NCBI RefSeq assembly: GCF_018687815.1
Contig: NZ_CP061306.1
Coordinates: forward strand, 310,001-374,000
Direction: 5' to 3'
Source of the DNA: Polynucleobacter sp. JS-JIR-II-b4
Lineage (GTDB): Bacteria > Pseudomonadota > Gammaproteobacteria > Burkholderiales > Burkholderiaceae
Length of the DNA stretch: 64,000 nucleotides
Part shown: in pieces, positions 35,522 to 50,500 of the stretch
How the letters are laid out: the number at the start of each line of letters is the position of its first letter
Position numbering within the stretch: position 1 is the stretch's first letter
Made by a program: the position numbers and the translations under genes
The notes under the pieces: model-generated
Database searches by the model: none
What the model was told of the DNA's origin: nothing
Seen by the model: only the letters and a program-made list of their open reading frames with translations

Positions 35522-38500
35522 ATGACCACTATTACTCCTGTAGCTACCGATTACCTTGTTTCTTCTGACTTGAGAAACATCACTTTGAAAGCCAATGCTG
35601 AACTGTTTTATGTCCGCCAAAGTGTTGTTAATGGGGTTGACTTTGGCTATGGCTCAGAGGAGTTTTTCCAGGTTCCAACGATGACGGCAGGGATGTATGC
35701 GAATTACTTTACGCTCGCATCCACTACAGATCTAACGCTATACCTATCTACAAACTCTTCGATTAAGTCCAATCTTCGGGCTGGTTACTCTGATGCAATT
35801 TTATTAGATGTTACTAATGGTTCTTTCCATGGCGAGTACTTAATTGTCAATACGAATTTAATTGCTGGTTTCCAAAGTGGCAGTGGTGGGGATTTGGTCA
35901 TCTCCCTAACTGGCGCAACAAACCAAACGGACTTCAGCGTTTTGAATTTCACAACCGTGGCGTTCGGTACCGTACTCACATTGGATGATGCAATTGCATA
36001 TAACGATGCTGGCGTACTTCCACCTGCTAATGCATACAGCATTACTGACTCTGCTGCTGCTATTGTGGCGGCCATAGATGAGGACTCTACCAGCGCAACT
36101 ATTCTTCAGACAGCACGCGTTGTCTCAGCTGCTGGTCTGGCTTCCGCTTCGCAAGCCAATACCCTGCATAGCTTTAATTACTCAAACATTGTTTATAGTT
36201 TGGCTGACACTGCAGCTCATATTGTTTCCGCTAATGCTGGCGTAATCAATGCTGCATCAAGTGTTGCCGTAACTGATATCGCTACTACTTCACAGGTCGG
36301 CACAATCAGCGTGCAAGTTGCACAACCTGGCTCAACAACCTATGCTGGTATTACTGGAGCTGCAACTGATATCGTTGCTTTGATCTCTGGTGGATCTCCT
36401 GCAGTAGTTGCTGCGAATGTTGGTAGTATTTCTGCTACTGGCACAACTAGCGTTGCTAATTTCCACACCATTCAAGATCTGCATAGCAGCTCGAATTCTT
36501 TCGCTACGGTTGCTGGTGCTTATGTTGACATTACTGCTATCAGTAGCTTTAGTTCCATTGTTAATGTAACTATCAGTGATGACATATCTACCACCCAGGC
36601 GGTGTCTGTAATAAACAACCTAGGTAACAGCGGTACTACAACCGTTACTGGTGTTGTAGCTAGCACCTATGCTGACTTCTCTGACGCATTTGTTTCTGTT
36701 GTTTCTCATGTAGGCAACATCTTCGTTAGTGATTACCTAACGTCAGTACATGACGCTTCCATTGTTTTTGGCTATAGCAATACTGGTACAACTCGCTTTT
36801 TCGGAGTGCATGGCACTGCCGCAGAATTGGTTGGCGGCGGTTCGCTTATTGCTGACAGTGCTGTGTACATTAGCGTATCGGATTACGCAACGATTGCTCA
36901 GGTAGAGATATTGAATTCCTACAGCGCAGTACTGGCTGAAGTGACTTTGAAAGATACCGCTGACAATTTAGCGGGTGCTAGCGCTTCAGCCTTTGCGAAT
37001 TCTGCAAGCGCTGTTGTTTCTACAGATGCCACAGTTGCTCAGTTGCAAATAATTAATAATCATGGCGCTGCAGTTGTTGCTGGCTATAGCCTTGCAGATA
37101 CCGCTGCTCACATTGCTGACGCAGGAACTATTTCTGTATCTACTGATAGGGTAGTAGCTGACCAAGCTGTCGCATTGGGCGCGGCTACTGTTGACGTGAC
37201 TACTGTTGCTACTACTGCTCAAGTACATGATATTGTTGCGGCAGGTGCGACCGCATCTATCACCACCTATACTGGTATTACTGGTGTTGCTACTGATATT
37301 TTGTCTTTAATTTCTGGTGGATCACCTGCGGTTTTAGCAAGTAACGTTGGCAGTATCGATGCTTCAGGCACCACAAGTGTTACTGATCTCCAAGCCATCC
37401 AGACTTTACATAGCAGCTCGAATTCCTTTGCCACAGTTGCTGGAACTTACATTGATATTACGGAAATTATCAGTTTCAGCGGAATTGTAAATGTAGCAGT
37501 CTCTGATAATGATTTATCAGTTAGCGATGCTGTCAATGCTATTAACAACCTAGGTAACAGCGGTACTACAACTGTTGCTGGTGTTGTAGCTAGCACCTAT
37601 GCTGACTTCTCAGACGCATTTGTTTCTGCTGCCTCTCATGTAGGTAACATCTTCGTTAGTGATTACATGTTGTCAGTACATGACGCTGCAATCATCGAAG
37701 GCTATAGCAATACTGGTACAACTCGCTTTTTCGGAGTGCATGGCACTGCCGCAGAATTGGTTGGCGGTGGCGCTCTGATATCTGACCACTCTATTTACAT
37801 TAGCGTATCTGATTACGCAACGATTGCTCAGGCAGAGATATTGAGTTCCTACAGCGCAGTACTGGCTGAAGTGACTTTGAAAGATACCGCTGACAATTTA
37901 GCGGGTGCTAGCGCTTCAGCCTTTGCGAATTCTGCAAGCGCTGTTGTTTCTACAGATGCCACAGTTGCTCAGTTGCAAATAATTAATAATCATGGCGCTG
38001 CAGTTGTTGCTGGCTATAGCCTTGCAGATACCGCTGCTCACATTGCTGACGCAGGAACTATTTCTGTATCTACTGATAGGGTAGTAGCTGACCAAGCTGT
38101 CGCATTGGGCGCGGCTACTGTTGACGTGACTACTGTTGCTACTACTGCTCAAGTACATGATATTGTTGCGGCAGGTGCGACCGCATCTATCACCACCTAT
38201 ACTGGTATTACTGGTGTTGCTACTGATATTTTGTCTTTAATTTCTGGTGGATCACCTGCGGTTTTAGCAAGTAACGTTGGCAGTATCGATGCTTCAGGCA
38301 CCACAAGTGTTACTGATCTCCAAGCCATCCATTCCTTCGGAACCATCTCGGATAGCGCAAGCAGCCTAGCGGGCCTCGACTTCTCTGGCTATACCGCTAA
38401 CTCCGTAGTAGCTACTGATGCGGCTACTATTGCCCAAGCTCAAACTTTAGATGGCTTTAAAACAGCTGGTGAAGTGACAACTGTAAGTTACAGTATTAGT

Positions 38501-41500
38501 GATAGCGCTTCAGCGCTGAGTGTTAGTATCATTTCACCTTACGATGGCAGTACCCACTACTCGCAAACGCATACGCAAGAGAGTATCGCTGGGGGCAGTT
38601 GGGTTGATTGGCGTGGAAATCTCGCTTGGTCAGCAGATTTTGGAGACCCAACATATAACATTAATACACTCCCACTTGACCTAAATGCCCCGGTAAACAA
38701 CACTATTTTATATTTTGGCGGCGGTGGTTCGACTGGCGTCTATGGTGAAACCTTTACAGCACCAACATCGGTTCTCAATGGTTTTACATTCTTCATTAAT
38801 TCACAAGATACTCAGGTTGTTAAGGCAGAAGTATTTGCATGGTCGGGACCATTGTCCGGATCCGATGCTGGCTACGCTACTGGTGAGCCCTTGGCTCTCA
38901 TTGACGGAATTACACTCCTTGGCGACAGTCAGTACCACTTAGTGCAGGTCTCTACAGGCCTTGGCGGCATTGCCTTAACTCCGGGTGACCATTACGTAGT
39001 TATGCTTTTTAATAATAATTACTCAGACTACACTGTCGCGACTTGGGCTCAAGCGCCAGCTACAACATTGATTGACCAAGCTAGCCTCAATGCTGCTTAC
39101 AACATCAATATCACTGATAACATTTATTTTGATTTGGCTGCTGCCAATCTAGTATTAACTGCCACTAATAGCGGCCAGACTGTTATTGATAGTGTAGAAG
39201 ACACTGCCTACCATTTGGCGCAACTAACATTTGATTCAAACGATCACATTAATACCTTAACTGTGAATGATAATTGCGGCGGTCATTGGGCATCCCTGAG
39301 TGATGCAGCAACAATTGCAAGTTTTGAAGTTGCTGGTAAGGTTGGTAGCGCTCTCTATGATTTAGAGGACACTGGTTCAGCTTTTTATTCTGCTTCGATG
39401 CAGACGCTGAATCATGCGAGCAATATTCAGGTGGATGGCATTACAACTGCCTACGAAGCACAGTGGGTTGGAAGTATCACAGGAAATCTGCATATTGATA
39501 ATATTTCCGACTTTTACACAAGCATTCAAGGGCTTTTGGCATCTGGCGGAGGACAGTACGCAGTCACAAACGCAGATTATGTTGCTGCTTATGGAGATAG
39601 CAATGCTAACTTTATGGATTTGGGCGCCTTCACAGGAAGTAACACTGTTAATCTACATGTATATACAGGGGCTGGCAACGATACTGTCTATACCGGAGCT
39701 GGTAACGACTTCGTACAGCAGTCAGATGGTGATTTCTATACAGTAGGAAATGATGTCATCCTCACTGGAGCAGGAAACGATACGATAACGGCAACCTTCG
39801 GTAACGATACGCTCACTGCCGGCACAGGCGCAGACACAATTTATGTCTCAGCTTCACGTAGCTATCAAAATACAATTTACCAAGGCCAGACAGACAGCCA
39901 TATCGCATCAAGCTTTGACTTTTCCGAATCTGTTATCGGAGTGGGTGGTTCGATCGCCTTTAATGATGGCGTTGACGTTATTTATAATTTCAAAGCAGGC
40001 TTCGCTAATGACCAAGAAACTATCTTTACTGGCGATACTCTAAAAGTAGACTTCCACTATGCTCGCACCATTATTGGCGAGAGCACCTTCGATCTGACCC
40101 ATTCTGGATATTTAGGTGTTAATTGGGATGGCTATGTATGGGTTGCCGTAGGTGAAGGAGAGTATTCGGATAGCACGATTATTTTGCAAGCGGGTGGTGG
40201 TGAGGGCAATACTTATCTAGGCTCCAATCTATCGATGGTCTTGTTGGAGGGTGTTAATCAGCTCGATCTGGTTAACGAGAACTTTGGTGGACGCAGCTTG
40301 ACTGCTGCTTGGAACCGTACCGCTCAAACCTATACCGTCTATGGCGATGCCTTTACTGGCTTCTCAATGGACCAATATGGTGTGATGAATGTGCAAACCC
40401 GTTATCTCGGTGGCATCTTCAATGAATCTAGCGTGAAGTCGATTGACTTTAGCGGTGTTACTTTGCAAGAAACTTATGGTGGCTCGATTTATATTGATGT
40501 AGTTGGTAGCGTTTCATCACAACTTCAGGCCGTCACGGGCTCTGCGTATAATGACATTATCGTAGAAAGCTCTACTGATATTGGCGCGGACTATTCCTAT
40601 ATTGATGGTGGTGCAGGTGGCTACGACATCGTTGAGTTCCAAAGTTTTGATTCTGCTACCTTTGTTCTGCTCGGCAATGCTACATCAGGCTCACAAATCC
40701 AGATTGCCAATATCGACAGAATCACCCTCACTAACGGTACAACAGGAACGTTAACACTGGGCGATAGCGATCAACTGGATAACATTCAAGTTCGAAACTT
40801 AGCTTCTTATCAAGGCGCTTCTGTAGACCTAGGATCAGGTTACAACAATGGTTTTGTTGATTATGCATATTCTGAAACTATGGGCGGTGCTGCTGGTAAT
40901 GAAATTTTCATGCGCGGAGAAAGTCAGTATGTTGATATCGCCCACGGTGACAATATCGTTAACTTACAATCGAATGTAAATTACTACGATTCAAGTATTA
41001 ATTTTGGCGATGGCAACAATACGCTGAATGTCGAAACAGGCGACAGAATTGTTGAGACTTCAATCACCGTTAACAATGGTGGAACATGGGTTCTGAATCT
41101 GGCTGAAGGCGCCACTTTTTACACTGCAACCGACAAGTTGATTGGTGACTATGCGACAAGTGATATTACTGGCGGAGGTTCTGGCTCTGTAGCAAACGTC
41201 TATACAGGTTACGGCGCTCTAACAAATTACACCTTAGATGCCAATGTCCACTCTTGGGGAATTGGTTCATATATTAATGGCGATAACTGGGGTGGCAACA
41301 ACAATGATGTAACCCTAGGGACATTGTTCCAAACCGTTGTTGCGGGCGATGGCAATGACACACTGCACGCGCTTGATTTCAATATCAATGGCGATATTGA
41401 TTTGGGCGGCGGTCAAAACACGTTAATTTTGACTGGCAGCAACCAAGATATTTCATCTGCAGGCATCTCTGTAAGCGATAGCGGTACTACTGCTTTAGAA

Positions 41501-44500
41501 ATTAATGCACAAAACTACCTCGTAACAGCAGTTGGCACTTGGTATATTGACTCCGGCGCTAATACAGCTGAAACAGACGCATACGAAGGCTACGTTTCTG
41601 TGATGGGTCAGAGCTTTTCGACTGTAAGCGATGCGACTTATCACGTTTCTTATCATGTAGATAACACTTACAGCAATCAAACTGGTGCAGCCCTAGCTAT
41701 TGAAATTAATGGTGATGTAAAGCAGCTGAGCTACAACGTTGAAACCGGTGACTATAACTTTGACTTTATTGGCACTGGTTATGACAATATTGCTGTAGTT
41801 GGATTCGATATCCCTTCTGGTTTTTCTGTATCTAACTTCGTGATATCGGGTGAGGACAGTGGTTTTACTAATGGCAACTTTGCCGATGGCGATTTGCACT
41901 GGACTGACTATTCTCCAGAGGCTGTTCAATATCAATCTATCTTTACTGACTACTTTGCTAGTTTCACGCAAATGACTGTTGGTCAGTATGAAATCTTTGA
42001 AGATGCTGGACTGATCAATGCCCATGATCGTTTTTCTACGACCACCATCAGCTTCACAAACACATCAACCAATAGCGATGTGCTAGATGCCAATATTGGT
42101 AATTGGATCTTAGGTGGCGGAGAAGATGACTACAACACCTTTACTGTAGGTCAAGTGGAGCAAAGTGTTACTGGTAGCCAAGCAAACGATAGACTTATTC
42201 TCGATGATGCTGGTAGCTACTCCGGCACATTTGCCTTGCAGGCTGGTATCAACACCATGGTTTTGCATGATGGTGTGAGCATTATTGATGCAAGCATTTC
42301 TGCAGACAGCGGTAGCGGCAGCTGGACACTAGAAGTGGCCCAATTTTCTACTGCACAAGCGGCCTCTTATCAGCTGCAAGCTGCTGGGCATGCTTACTCT
42401 GTGGTAGGGGATGGCGCTGTTGGCGAGCAAAACCTAGATGTCAATACCGGCTACTACTATGGTGGCGCCTTAGGAGCATCAGGCGGCTATGATTCTTACG
42501 TCTTAGCAAGCTCCGTTGGAGATTGGGGTGTAGGTATTTCTTACTTTACTGGTGCGGATTTAGGTAACGGCGATAACCGAGTTACCTTAAGCACTGATAC
42601 TGCTCCTAACAATGCTCAAAACGTTCGTTTTGGCTCTGGTGATGACACTCTGGATGTTTTGTCCTATGCCACATCAGGTTCATTCGATCTGGGTTATGGT
42701 TACAACATTATTCATGCCGATAATGGCGCAGATATTTCTGCCTCCACTGTTACTGCAGCAGGTAGCTGGATTCTGGAGTTTGGTCATGATGCTGGGGTAA
42801 CAATCTCTACCGCTGAGGCTTACTCAATGCTAGAGATGGACACAATTTCTGGGTCAGTAATGACGACCGATGGTGTTAACACCCTAACCGTGAACACCAC
42901 TGAAAACGCCTTACAGTATTACTATTTGGCTGCCAATGTGCCGAATTGGAATATTGGTGTCGATAGCGTAGGTAATGATCTAGGTGCGGGTGACAACGTA
43001 GTGGGACTGCGCTCTGATCCTATTGTTAGCTTAGACAATTACCAAAACGTCAACTTTGGTGGTGGTGACGATGAGCTTTATATCGGCCACTACATCACTC
43101 ATGGCGACTTTAACCTTGGTGCCGGTACAAACACAATCTTCGCAGATAACGGTGCGAATATTGTTGACTCCTTTGTATATAGCTCTAATCGGGTTGAAGG
43201 TTCTGTGACGGCCGGTACTTGGACAATCTTGATTCAGGGAGAAGATTCTGTTGTAACAGTTGCTACTGATCATTTGATTTACATTTTGGATGCAAGCGAT
43301 CATGCTTCTGGTATTGAAACGGAATATAGCTATCTCACCAGTAATGCTACAGTTGTAGTTGATACTAATGAGTATGGTGCGCTGACCAATTACAACTTAG
43401 ACACAAGCGTGGCTAATTGGTATATCGGCATCGATACATCGTTTGCTTTATTAGGTCTTGGCGACAATAGCGTAGGCCTTGACCTAACAGAAGGTTCTAA
43501 TAGTCAAAACGTATATTTTGGTTCTGGAACAGATACTATTACCCTCAATGCTGATGGTCAATATTCTGGCACGATTGATATGGGTCTTATTGATGCAGGT
43601 AGTGTTAATACCATCACTGCGAACGCTTCAGGCACCTATGACTTGAGGCTTGCTCAACTCTCCAATATCAATTTATTGAACACCGCATCTACAGGTGCCT
43701 TTGCATATGAATTAAGTGCAAATGACGTTTACAACATTGATCAAATTACCTTTAATGCTGATGAAGCAGCTACTCTGTATTTGACTAGCGGATTGTATGA
43801 CTTTTCATCAACCGGAACTGGCTTAACCTTTGGTGCTTCCGGTTCAACATTGGATTTGGATACCTACGGCAATACTGATAACACTGATGTGACCCTAACA
43901 GGTGCAGAAGTTATTAATCTCAGCACTATTGTTGGCCAATCTGATGCTCTTGATTACGACACTACCCTGACCTTTGTTGATTCAGCTGATTTATCAGGCA
44001 AGACTGTTAGCGATGTTCAGACGGTAATTGAGAGTGGTTCGGCTGATACGCTTACCCTCGGTATTGATGGTTTCACAAGCAGTAATTACAACCATATCCA
44101 CAACACAGGTTCTGCAGACAATCAATTGACCTTGTCAGGAACAATTGATGCTGACTTGACTAATACGTGGATTGAAGCATTTACCCAGATCAATACAGCG
44201 ATGGGCGATCATTTAATTACTGTTGATAGCTCTACGATTACTGGTACAGATGGTGAAGTCTTAGGGGATTCTGTAACTTGGTCCGGTGATGCTGCTACTA
44301 ACTTCCTGTTTACCCAGACTTATGATGCTTCAGCTTGGTCTCTGACTGAAGGTGACTTTGCAAACATTAATCTGAGTAGTGATGTCGATCTGATTGTGAG
44401 AGATACTTTCTTATCTAGCACTGTCATGTTCCAAGTTGGCTCTAACAATATCGTTACCATCAATTATGTGGGAGATAACGAGGGCCATCGTCAATACGTA

Positions 44501-47500
44501 GCAGCCGAAGGCACAACCAATGATGGCCAGGTCATCATTACTTCTGCAGACGAAGGTGCTCATGTTGATGTGAGTGCTGCTAGTGCATCCGACTCACTTT
44601 CAGGTGAGTGGACCATGGTTGGCGGAACAGGCAATGATTATTTCAAAGGTTCAAGCAATGGCCACACTACCTTTGAATTTGCATCTGGAGTGCTGAACAA
44701 TAACGACTACGTTATTGGTGGCGGTAGCAGCAATCAAAATCGTATTCTGCTCACTACGCATGCAGACTACTATGGCGCTTCCACCGACATTGCTGATAGC
44801 GACTTTATTAACGTCGATAATGTCAACTACCTCTTTACAGTTGATGGTTGGGGTAGCCAGGGCGCTGGTGGCTGGTCATCTGATTCTATTCAACTTGCAA
44901 CTTTTGCTCAAGAAGCTGGAATTAGAGTGCTCGATGCAAGCAATACGAACACAGGTGTGATTTTCTTGGCAGGTGGGTATATTAGTGCAGACTTGACGGT
45001 CGAACTATCTCAAAATACAACCACTTTCAATGCTGAGGGGGGTGGAGCTAGCCCTTATGGCTCTGCTTTCAACTCTAACTTAATTGTCAACTTTGATGGT
45101 CATGGCGACCCAAGTAATGGCACCAACATTTATACTGGTAATGGCGATGACACTGTAAACGCCGACTTGGGTGGAGAGAATATCCACACTGGTATTGGCG
45201 ACGATGTCATTAACATGAGCTACGGTGCTAATTTATATGATACAAGTATTGATGGTGGATCCGACTACAACACATTAGTAGTCCATACTTACAACCCCAA
45301 TTCAAGCAATATTAACGGCAGTGATTTGTACGATAGCTCCTTTAGCTACATGTCCAATCTGCAAGAATTGGTGCTCAATAACAATGGCGACTACCAAAAC
45401 TATCAGTGGGTGCAGCTCGGTAGCCAGGCTAGTTCAGCCTTTGCCGAAAATGGCATGATTCTGACGGCTCAAGGCGTTGGCCAATTAGAAGTCCAAGGCG
45501 CAAGTCTGTCAGTGAACTTGACTGCTGGTGGTACTTATAACAACTCCTTTACCTACAATGACATTTACGACGAAACCATTGTTTCCGGTTCGGGTAGAGA
45601 TACGATTTATGGAGCTGGTGCGTACAGCAGCATTACCGCTAACACCAATGCAGATACAGTCATTCTGGATCCATTGACATTTGATTACTCCAGCTACTAT
45701 TCCAATGATGTTAACCAAGGTGAGCAGGACAGCTTGGTTGCAACCAGCATTGTTATTGCGGGTGAGGACAATGTGATTGCTGTTGGCGATACCCTTACCT
45801 TTGGTGAAGGTGTTGATATTGTCAATAACTTCCGTGCTGGTATTACTGACGTGGACTCCGGTAATGGTTATGCTGCCAACATTGATATCTTGTATACCAA
45901 CCAATTCACAACGGTGCAGTATGTATTAGGTATGAATGCAAGCTCTCTGTCCCACGGTGGTATCTTGGCTGGTAACTTTGCTGGTGGTATCTTTACTGTA
46001 GCGGCTTATGATGATGCAGCGGCACTCGACACCTTGGTAATTCAATCTAGCGGTGGTGACAATTACAACCTTTCTACGAATAATTCGATGGTGGTCTTGA
46101 CCGGTGTTAAAGCATCTGAATTGACTAGCTGGAACTTCGGTGGTCAAGGTATCGTTGCGAATTACACAAGCACTATCTACACCATTTGGGGTAGCTCAAC
46201 TGATGTAGTTGTGGTTGACACTGCTCTTGATGGACACAATGTGGAGTCATATGACGTCTTCTACATCAATTCCTATGTAGCTGCTGATGTCACTGTGATC
46301 TCAGCCACCAATTTATTCTATGATTTTGCAAATGAACGCTATGACGGCGGTAGCCCGGGCGTCACATTGCATATTGATGGCACAGTCACCACTAATCTTA
46401 CGGAAGTAGACGGTACTCGCTATGGCGATAACACCTTTATTTTCGCTAATGAGACAATGGGATCCAGCTCAGGCTTCCAGTTGTATGGCGGCTATGAAGG
46501 TGCCGGATTTAACAAGCTTCAATTCACCACCTTTGCACAAGGCACCTTATCAGATTCAAACGCAGGACTTGGTAACCATATCTACGACATCCATGAGATT
46601 GATCTGATGAGTGGTACCACAGGGGATGGTTTGGTCTTAAACCAAACTACCAATGATTGGTATGGTTTGAATGGTATTGATGTCTATAACAAGAGCAATT
46701 TTGCTAATGTAACGGTTGATCTAGGCAATGCAACAAATGCCACGATGAATTCAAGCACCTCTGGTACAGTCAGAATTAATCTTGGAAACTATACTCAGTC
46801 AGCTTATTTATCTGGCGACTCTGGCAGTGATTATGTGTCGTTGACTGACACAACTGATTCTTACTATGGTGATATTCAGTTTGGTTCCAATGTTTCTGCA
46901 TCAAATAACACCTTGTTCCTAAATGACGGGGTAAATATTGATCAAGCGCATATCACTGCAGCTTCAGAAGCTTGGACTTTGGAGGTTGCAGCGGACGCTT
47001 CAGTGCGTGTGAATGCATGGCAATTGGTAGGTCCTAATGAAGCTACTGTCGTAGTGGGTGGCAACATGAATACCACTATCTCGGTCAACACTGACGCAAA
47101 TGCTGATTTTTCACATTGGCTCGTTGACTACAGCCTGGCCTATTCCGTTGGTAATTGGTATATCGGCATAACACCAGACAATGAATCCATTGGTTTGGGC
47201 AATAACTCAGTTACCCTTCGTTCTGAGAATGATTCAGTAGGCGGTAGCACTGGTCCAAACTCCCAGAGCGTATACATGGGTGGCGGTAATTCCTACATCA
47301 ACAGTATTTATGTTCAAGCCTTTACGACCGATGGCGATTTCAGCTTCGGCAATTCCAATGGCACGATTATTGCGGATGATGGGGCTGACATTTCTCTCTC
47401 AGGCGTCAGCGCTAGTTACCGGTGGACTTTAGAATTCAATCAAACCGATGCCGCTGTTACCGTATCTTCGGATGAAGCGAATTCAGTCTATCAATACACT

Positions 47501-50500
47501 ACTGATGGCGATAACACAGTTACCGTAAACACTGTTGACGGTCCACTAACCAATGCCTTTGGCTTAGCTTCTAACGTTCTTAACTGGAACATTGGTGCGA
47601 CAGCAGCTGGAGATGATTTTGCTCCAGCAATTGACAACGCAAACTCAGTAGCCCTGGGCGCAGCAAATCAAAATGTTAAATTTGGTAGCGGCGACGATAC
47701 CTTAAGTGTTGGCGGCTATTCCACTACTGGCGACTTCAATTTGCGTGCCGGTAATAATACGATCACGGCCTATGACGGCGCAAACATTGCAGGTTCTGCT
47801 GTGTTGGCTACTGGTGGTGATTGGACATTGGCAATTACAGGTGAAGATGCGGCTGTAACAGTCAATAGCTCCCAATTGCAATTGGATACTTCTGGTGGAG
47901 GAAATGTTAGTGATGTGCTGACTGACATTACAGCAACATTTGGTGATTCAGTTGTAGTTGACACCTCTGTTACTGGATTGAATGGTTATGCTCTAGATTA
48001 CAGCGTTGAAAATTGGTTCATTGGTATCACAACAGCGCTTGATCCGTTGGGAATTAATGCCAGCTCCGTGAGTCTCCAATCAGAGTCAGGTAGCAGCAAT
48101 TCACAAAATGTGACCTTTGCCGATCAAGGTGACACGCTAAATGTGGGTGCTTACACCACCTCGGGAACCTTTAGCATGCATGGCGGAGATAACATCATCC
48201 AAGCGGCTAACGGAGCTGATATTTCTGGTTCGTCTGTTACAACAACCGGTGCAGGAACTTGGGAACTTGAATTTACAGAAACTGATGCTGGTGTAACAAT
48301 TTCTACAGCCGAAGCGAATTCAGTCCATCAATACACTAATGATGGCGACAACACAGTTACCGTAAACACTGCTGGCGGCCCATTAATCGATGCCTTTGTG
48401 TTAGCTTCTAATGTCCGTTACTGGAATATTGGGGCGACAGCAGGTGGAGTTGATTTTGCTCCAGCAATTGATAATGCAAACTCAGTAGCCCTGGGTGCAG
48501 ATAATCAATTTGTAGACTTTGGTAGTGGCGATGACACTTTGGGTGTTGGCAACTACGCCACAAGTGGTAACTTCAATTTACGTGCTGGTGACAATACGAT
48601 TACCGCAATTAATGGCGCTAACATTGCAGGTTCTACTGTGTTGGCTACTGAAGGCACTTGGACTTTGGCGATTGCCGAAGAATACGCAACCGTAACGGTG
48701 AATGTTTCCCAATTGCAATTTGTTGATGAAGCAGGAGCAAGTGATGTTGTAGATAACATTACTACGATGACTGGCGATATTGTCATCGTGAACACTGATG
48801 TCCATGGCCGCAGCTTAGTCGATTACGACTTGCTAAGCAATGTACTGAAATGGGGTATCGGCATTGAATACTGGGGCTCAGCATTAGGTTACGGTAATAA
48901 CTCCGTCAATCTAACCAACTCCGATTTAAGCGTTGATAACTATCAAAGCGTTCATATGGATGGTGTTGGCGCCGTGAATAGCGTGAATGTAGGTGCTTTT
49001 ACTACTTACGGTGAACTTTGCTTCGGCGCTAGTACGGCAACTGTTTTTGCTAGCGATACGGCAGATATTTCTCATTCATATATGTCTCAGTATGGCGATG
49101 GCACCTGGACGTTGGAATTTACCTCGGTAGATGCTGGTGTAACCATCTCTACCACTCAGGCAGAGTCTGTTTATGCCTATACCAACGATGGTACTTCTAA
49201 CACCATTACCGTAAACACAAGCGTGGGCGGTGCATTGAATGATGGATCAGGCGGTGCTTTTGGCTTGGCGTCAAATGTGAAGAACTGGAATATTGGTGCT
49301 ACTGCTGATGGAACTGATCTGGGTGCACAAAATAACTTTGTTCAGATTACTAGCGATGTGCTGTTGGCCAATGCCCAAAACGTTTCTTCTGGTAGCGGCA
49401 ACGATACCTTAAGCGTTCTAAATTACACCACTTCTGGAAACTTCAATTTGCGCGGTGGCGACAATATAGTTTCTGCAATCGATGGTGCGAATATTGCTGG
49501 TTCAACAGTATTGGCTACTGGAGGCGGTTGGACTTTGGCTTTTGCAGCTACATCTGCAACTGTTACTGTGAATAGCTCACAATTACAGTCATCTGAGCTG
49601 GACGGCGCTAGTCAGGTACTGGCTGATATCACAACGATGTCTGGCGATATTCTCCAAGTAGATACAAGTATCTTCGGTGCTTTGACTGACTACAATTTGA
49701 ACGCTAATGTTGCAAGCTGGTTCATTGGTACTGACTCTAGCTTAGCTAGCCTAGGTAACGGAGACAATACGGTCAACATCAATTCAATGGTTGCTGATTT
49801 AAACACCCAGTCTGTTACTTTTGGAGAGGGTTCTGATACTCTGAATTTGAATGCGGATGGTGCCTATACTGGCAATATCAATATGCGCGACGGCCTCAAT
49901 ACCTTGCATACAGATTACAACGCAGACGTTTCTGGAGCTACATTAGCTAAGATTCAAAATGTGACCATTGGTGATAGCACCTTAATTGTTAAGCAAAATC
50001 AATTTACTACGACTAACTTCTTGTCAGTTATTGGTAATGGTTCTACTTTGACAGTGATGAGCGATCTCGTATCATCCGTATTCGATCTAACCAACACGGC
50101 AATGAGTGGTTTAAGTCAACTGAATGTTTCAGATTTAGGCGCTCAAACTGTCTTGTTTGATGGGCTAAGTATTGATACTTCTGATGAAATTACTTTGGTT
50201 GGTGGCCAAAGCGCTGATAAGACAAATTTAGAGTTCTCTGAAACTTATGATGCGTCTAATTGGTCTTTGGTGAATCAAGAATTTGCTAATGTCACCCTGG
50301 ATACTAGTGTTCATCTGACCGCTGATCAAAGCTTCTTATCAGACTCGAATACTTCAGTAACATTCTTGATTGGAAGTAACGTTGATGCAACTGCTCACTT
50401 AACCTTAAATAGTATTTCTAACTATGTAGCAACTAGTGGAACATCTAACTTTGGTACGGCCGATCTGAATACTGCTGGTACGAATTCTATTATTGATCTT

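Noticed and set aside
36986..38158. Two identical antisense frames of 80 residues (36986-37228 and 37916-38158)
   Set aside because: They are shadows of the 930-bp duplicated coding sequence; Ser/Asn/Cys-rich composition is an antisense artefact of Ala/Thr codons.
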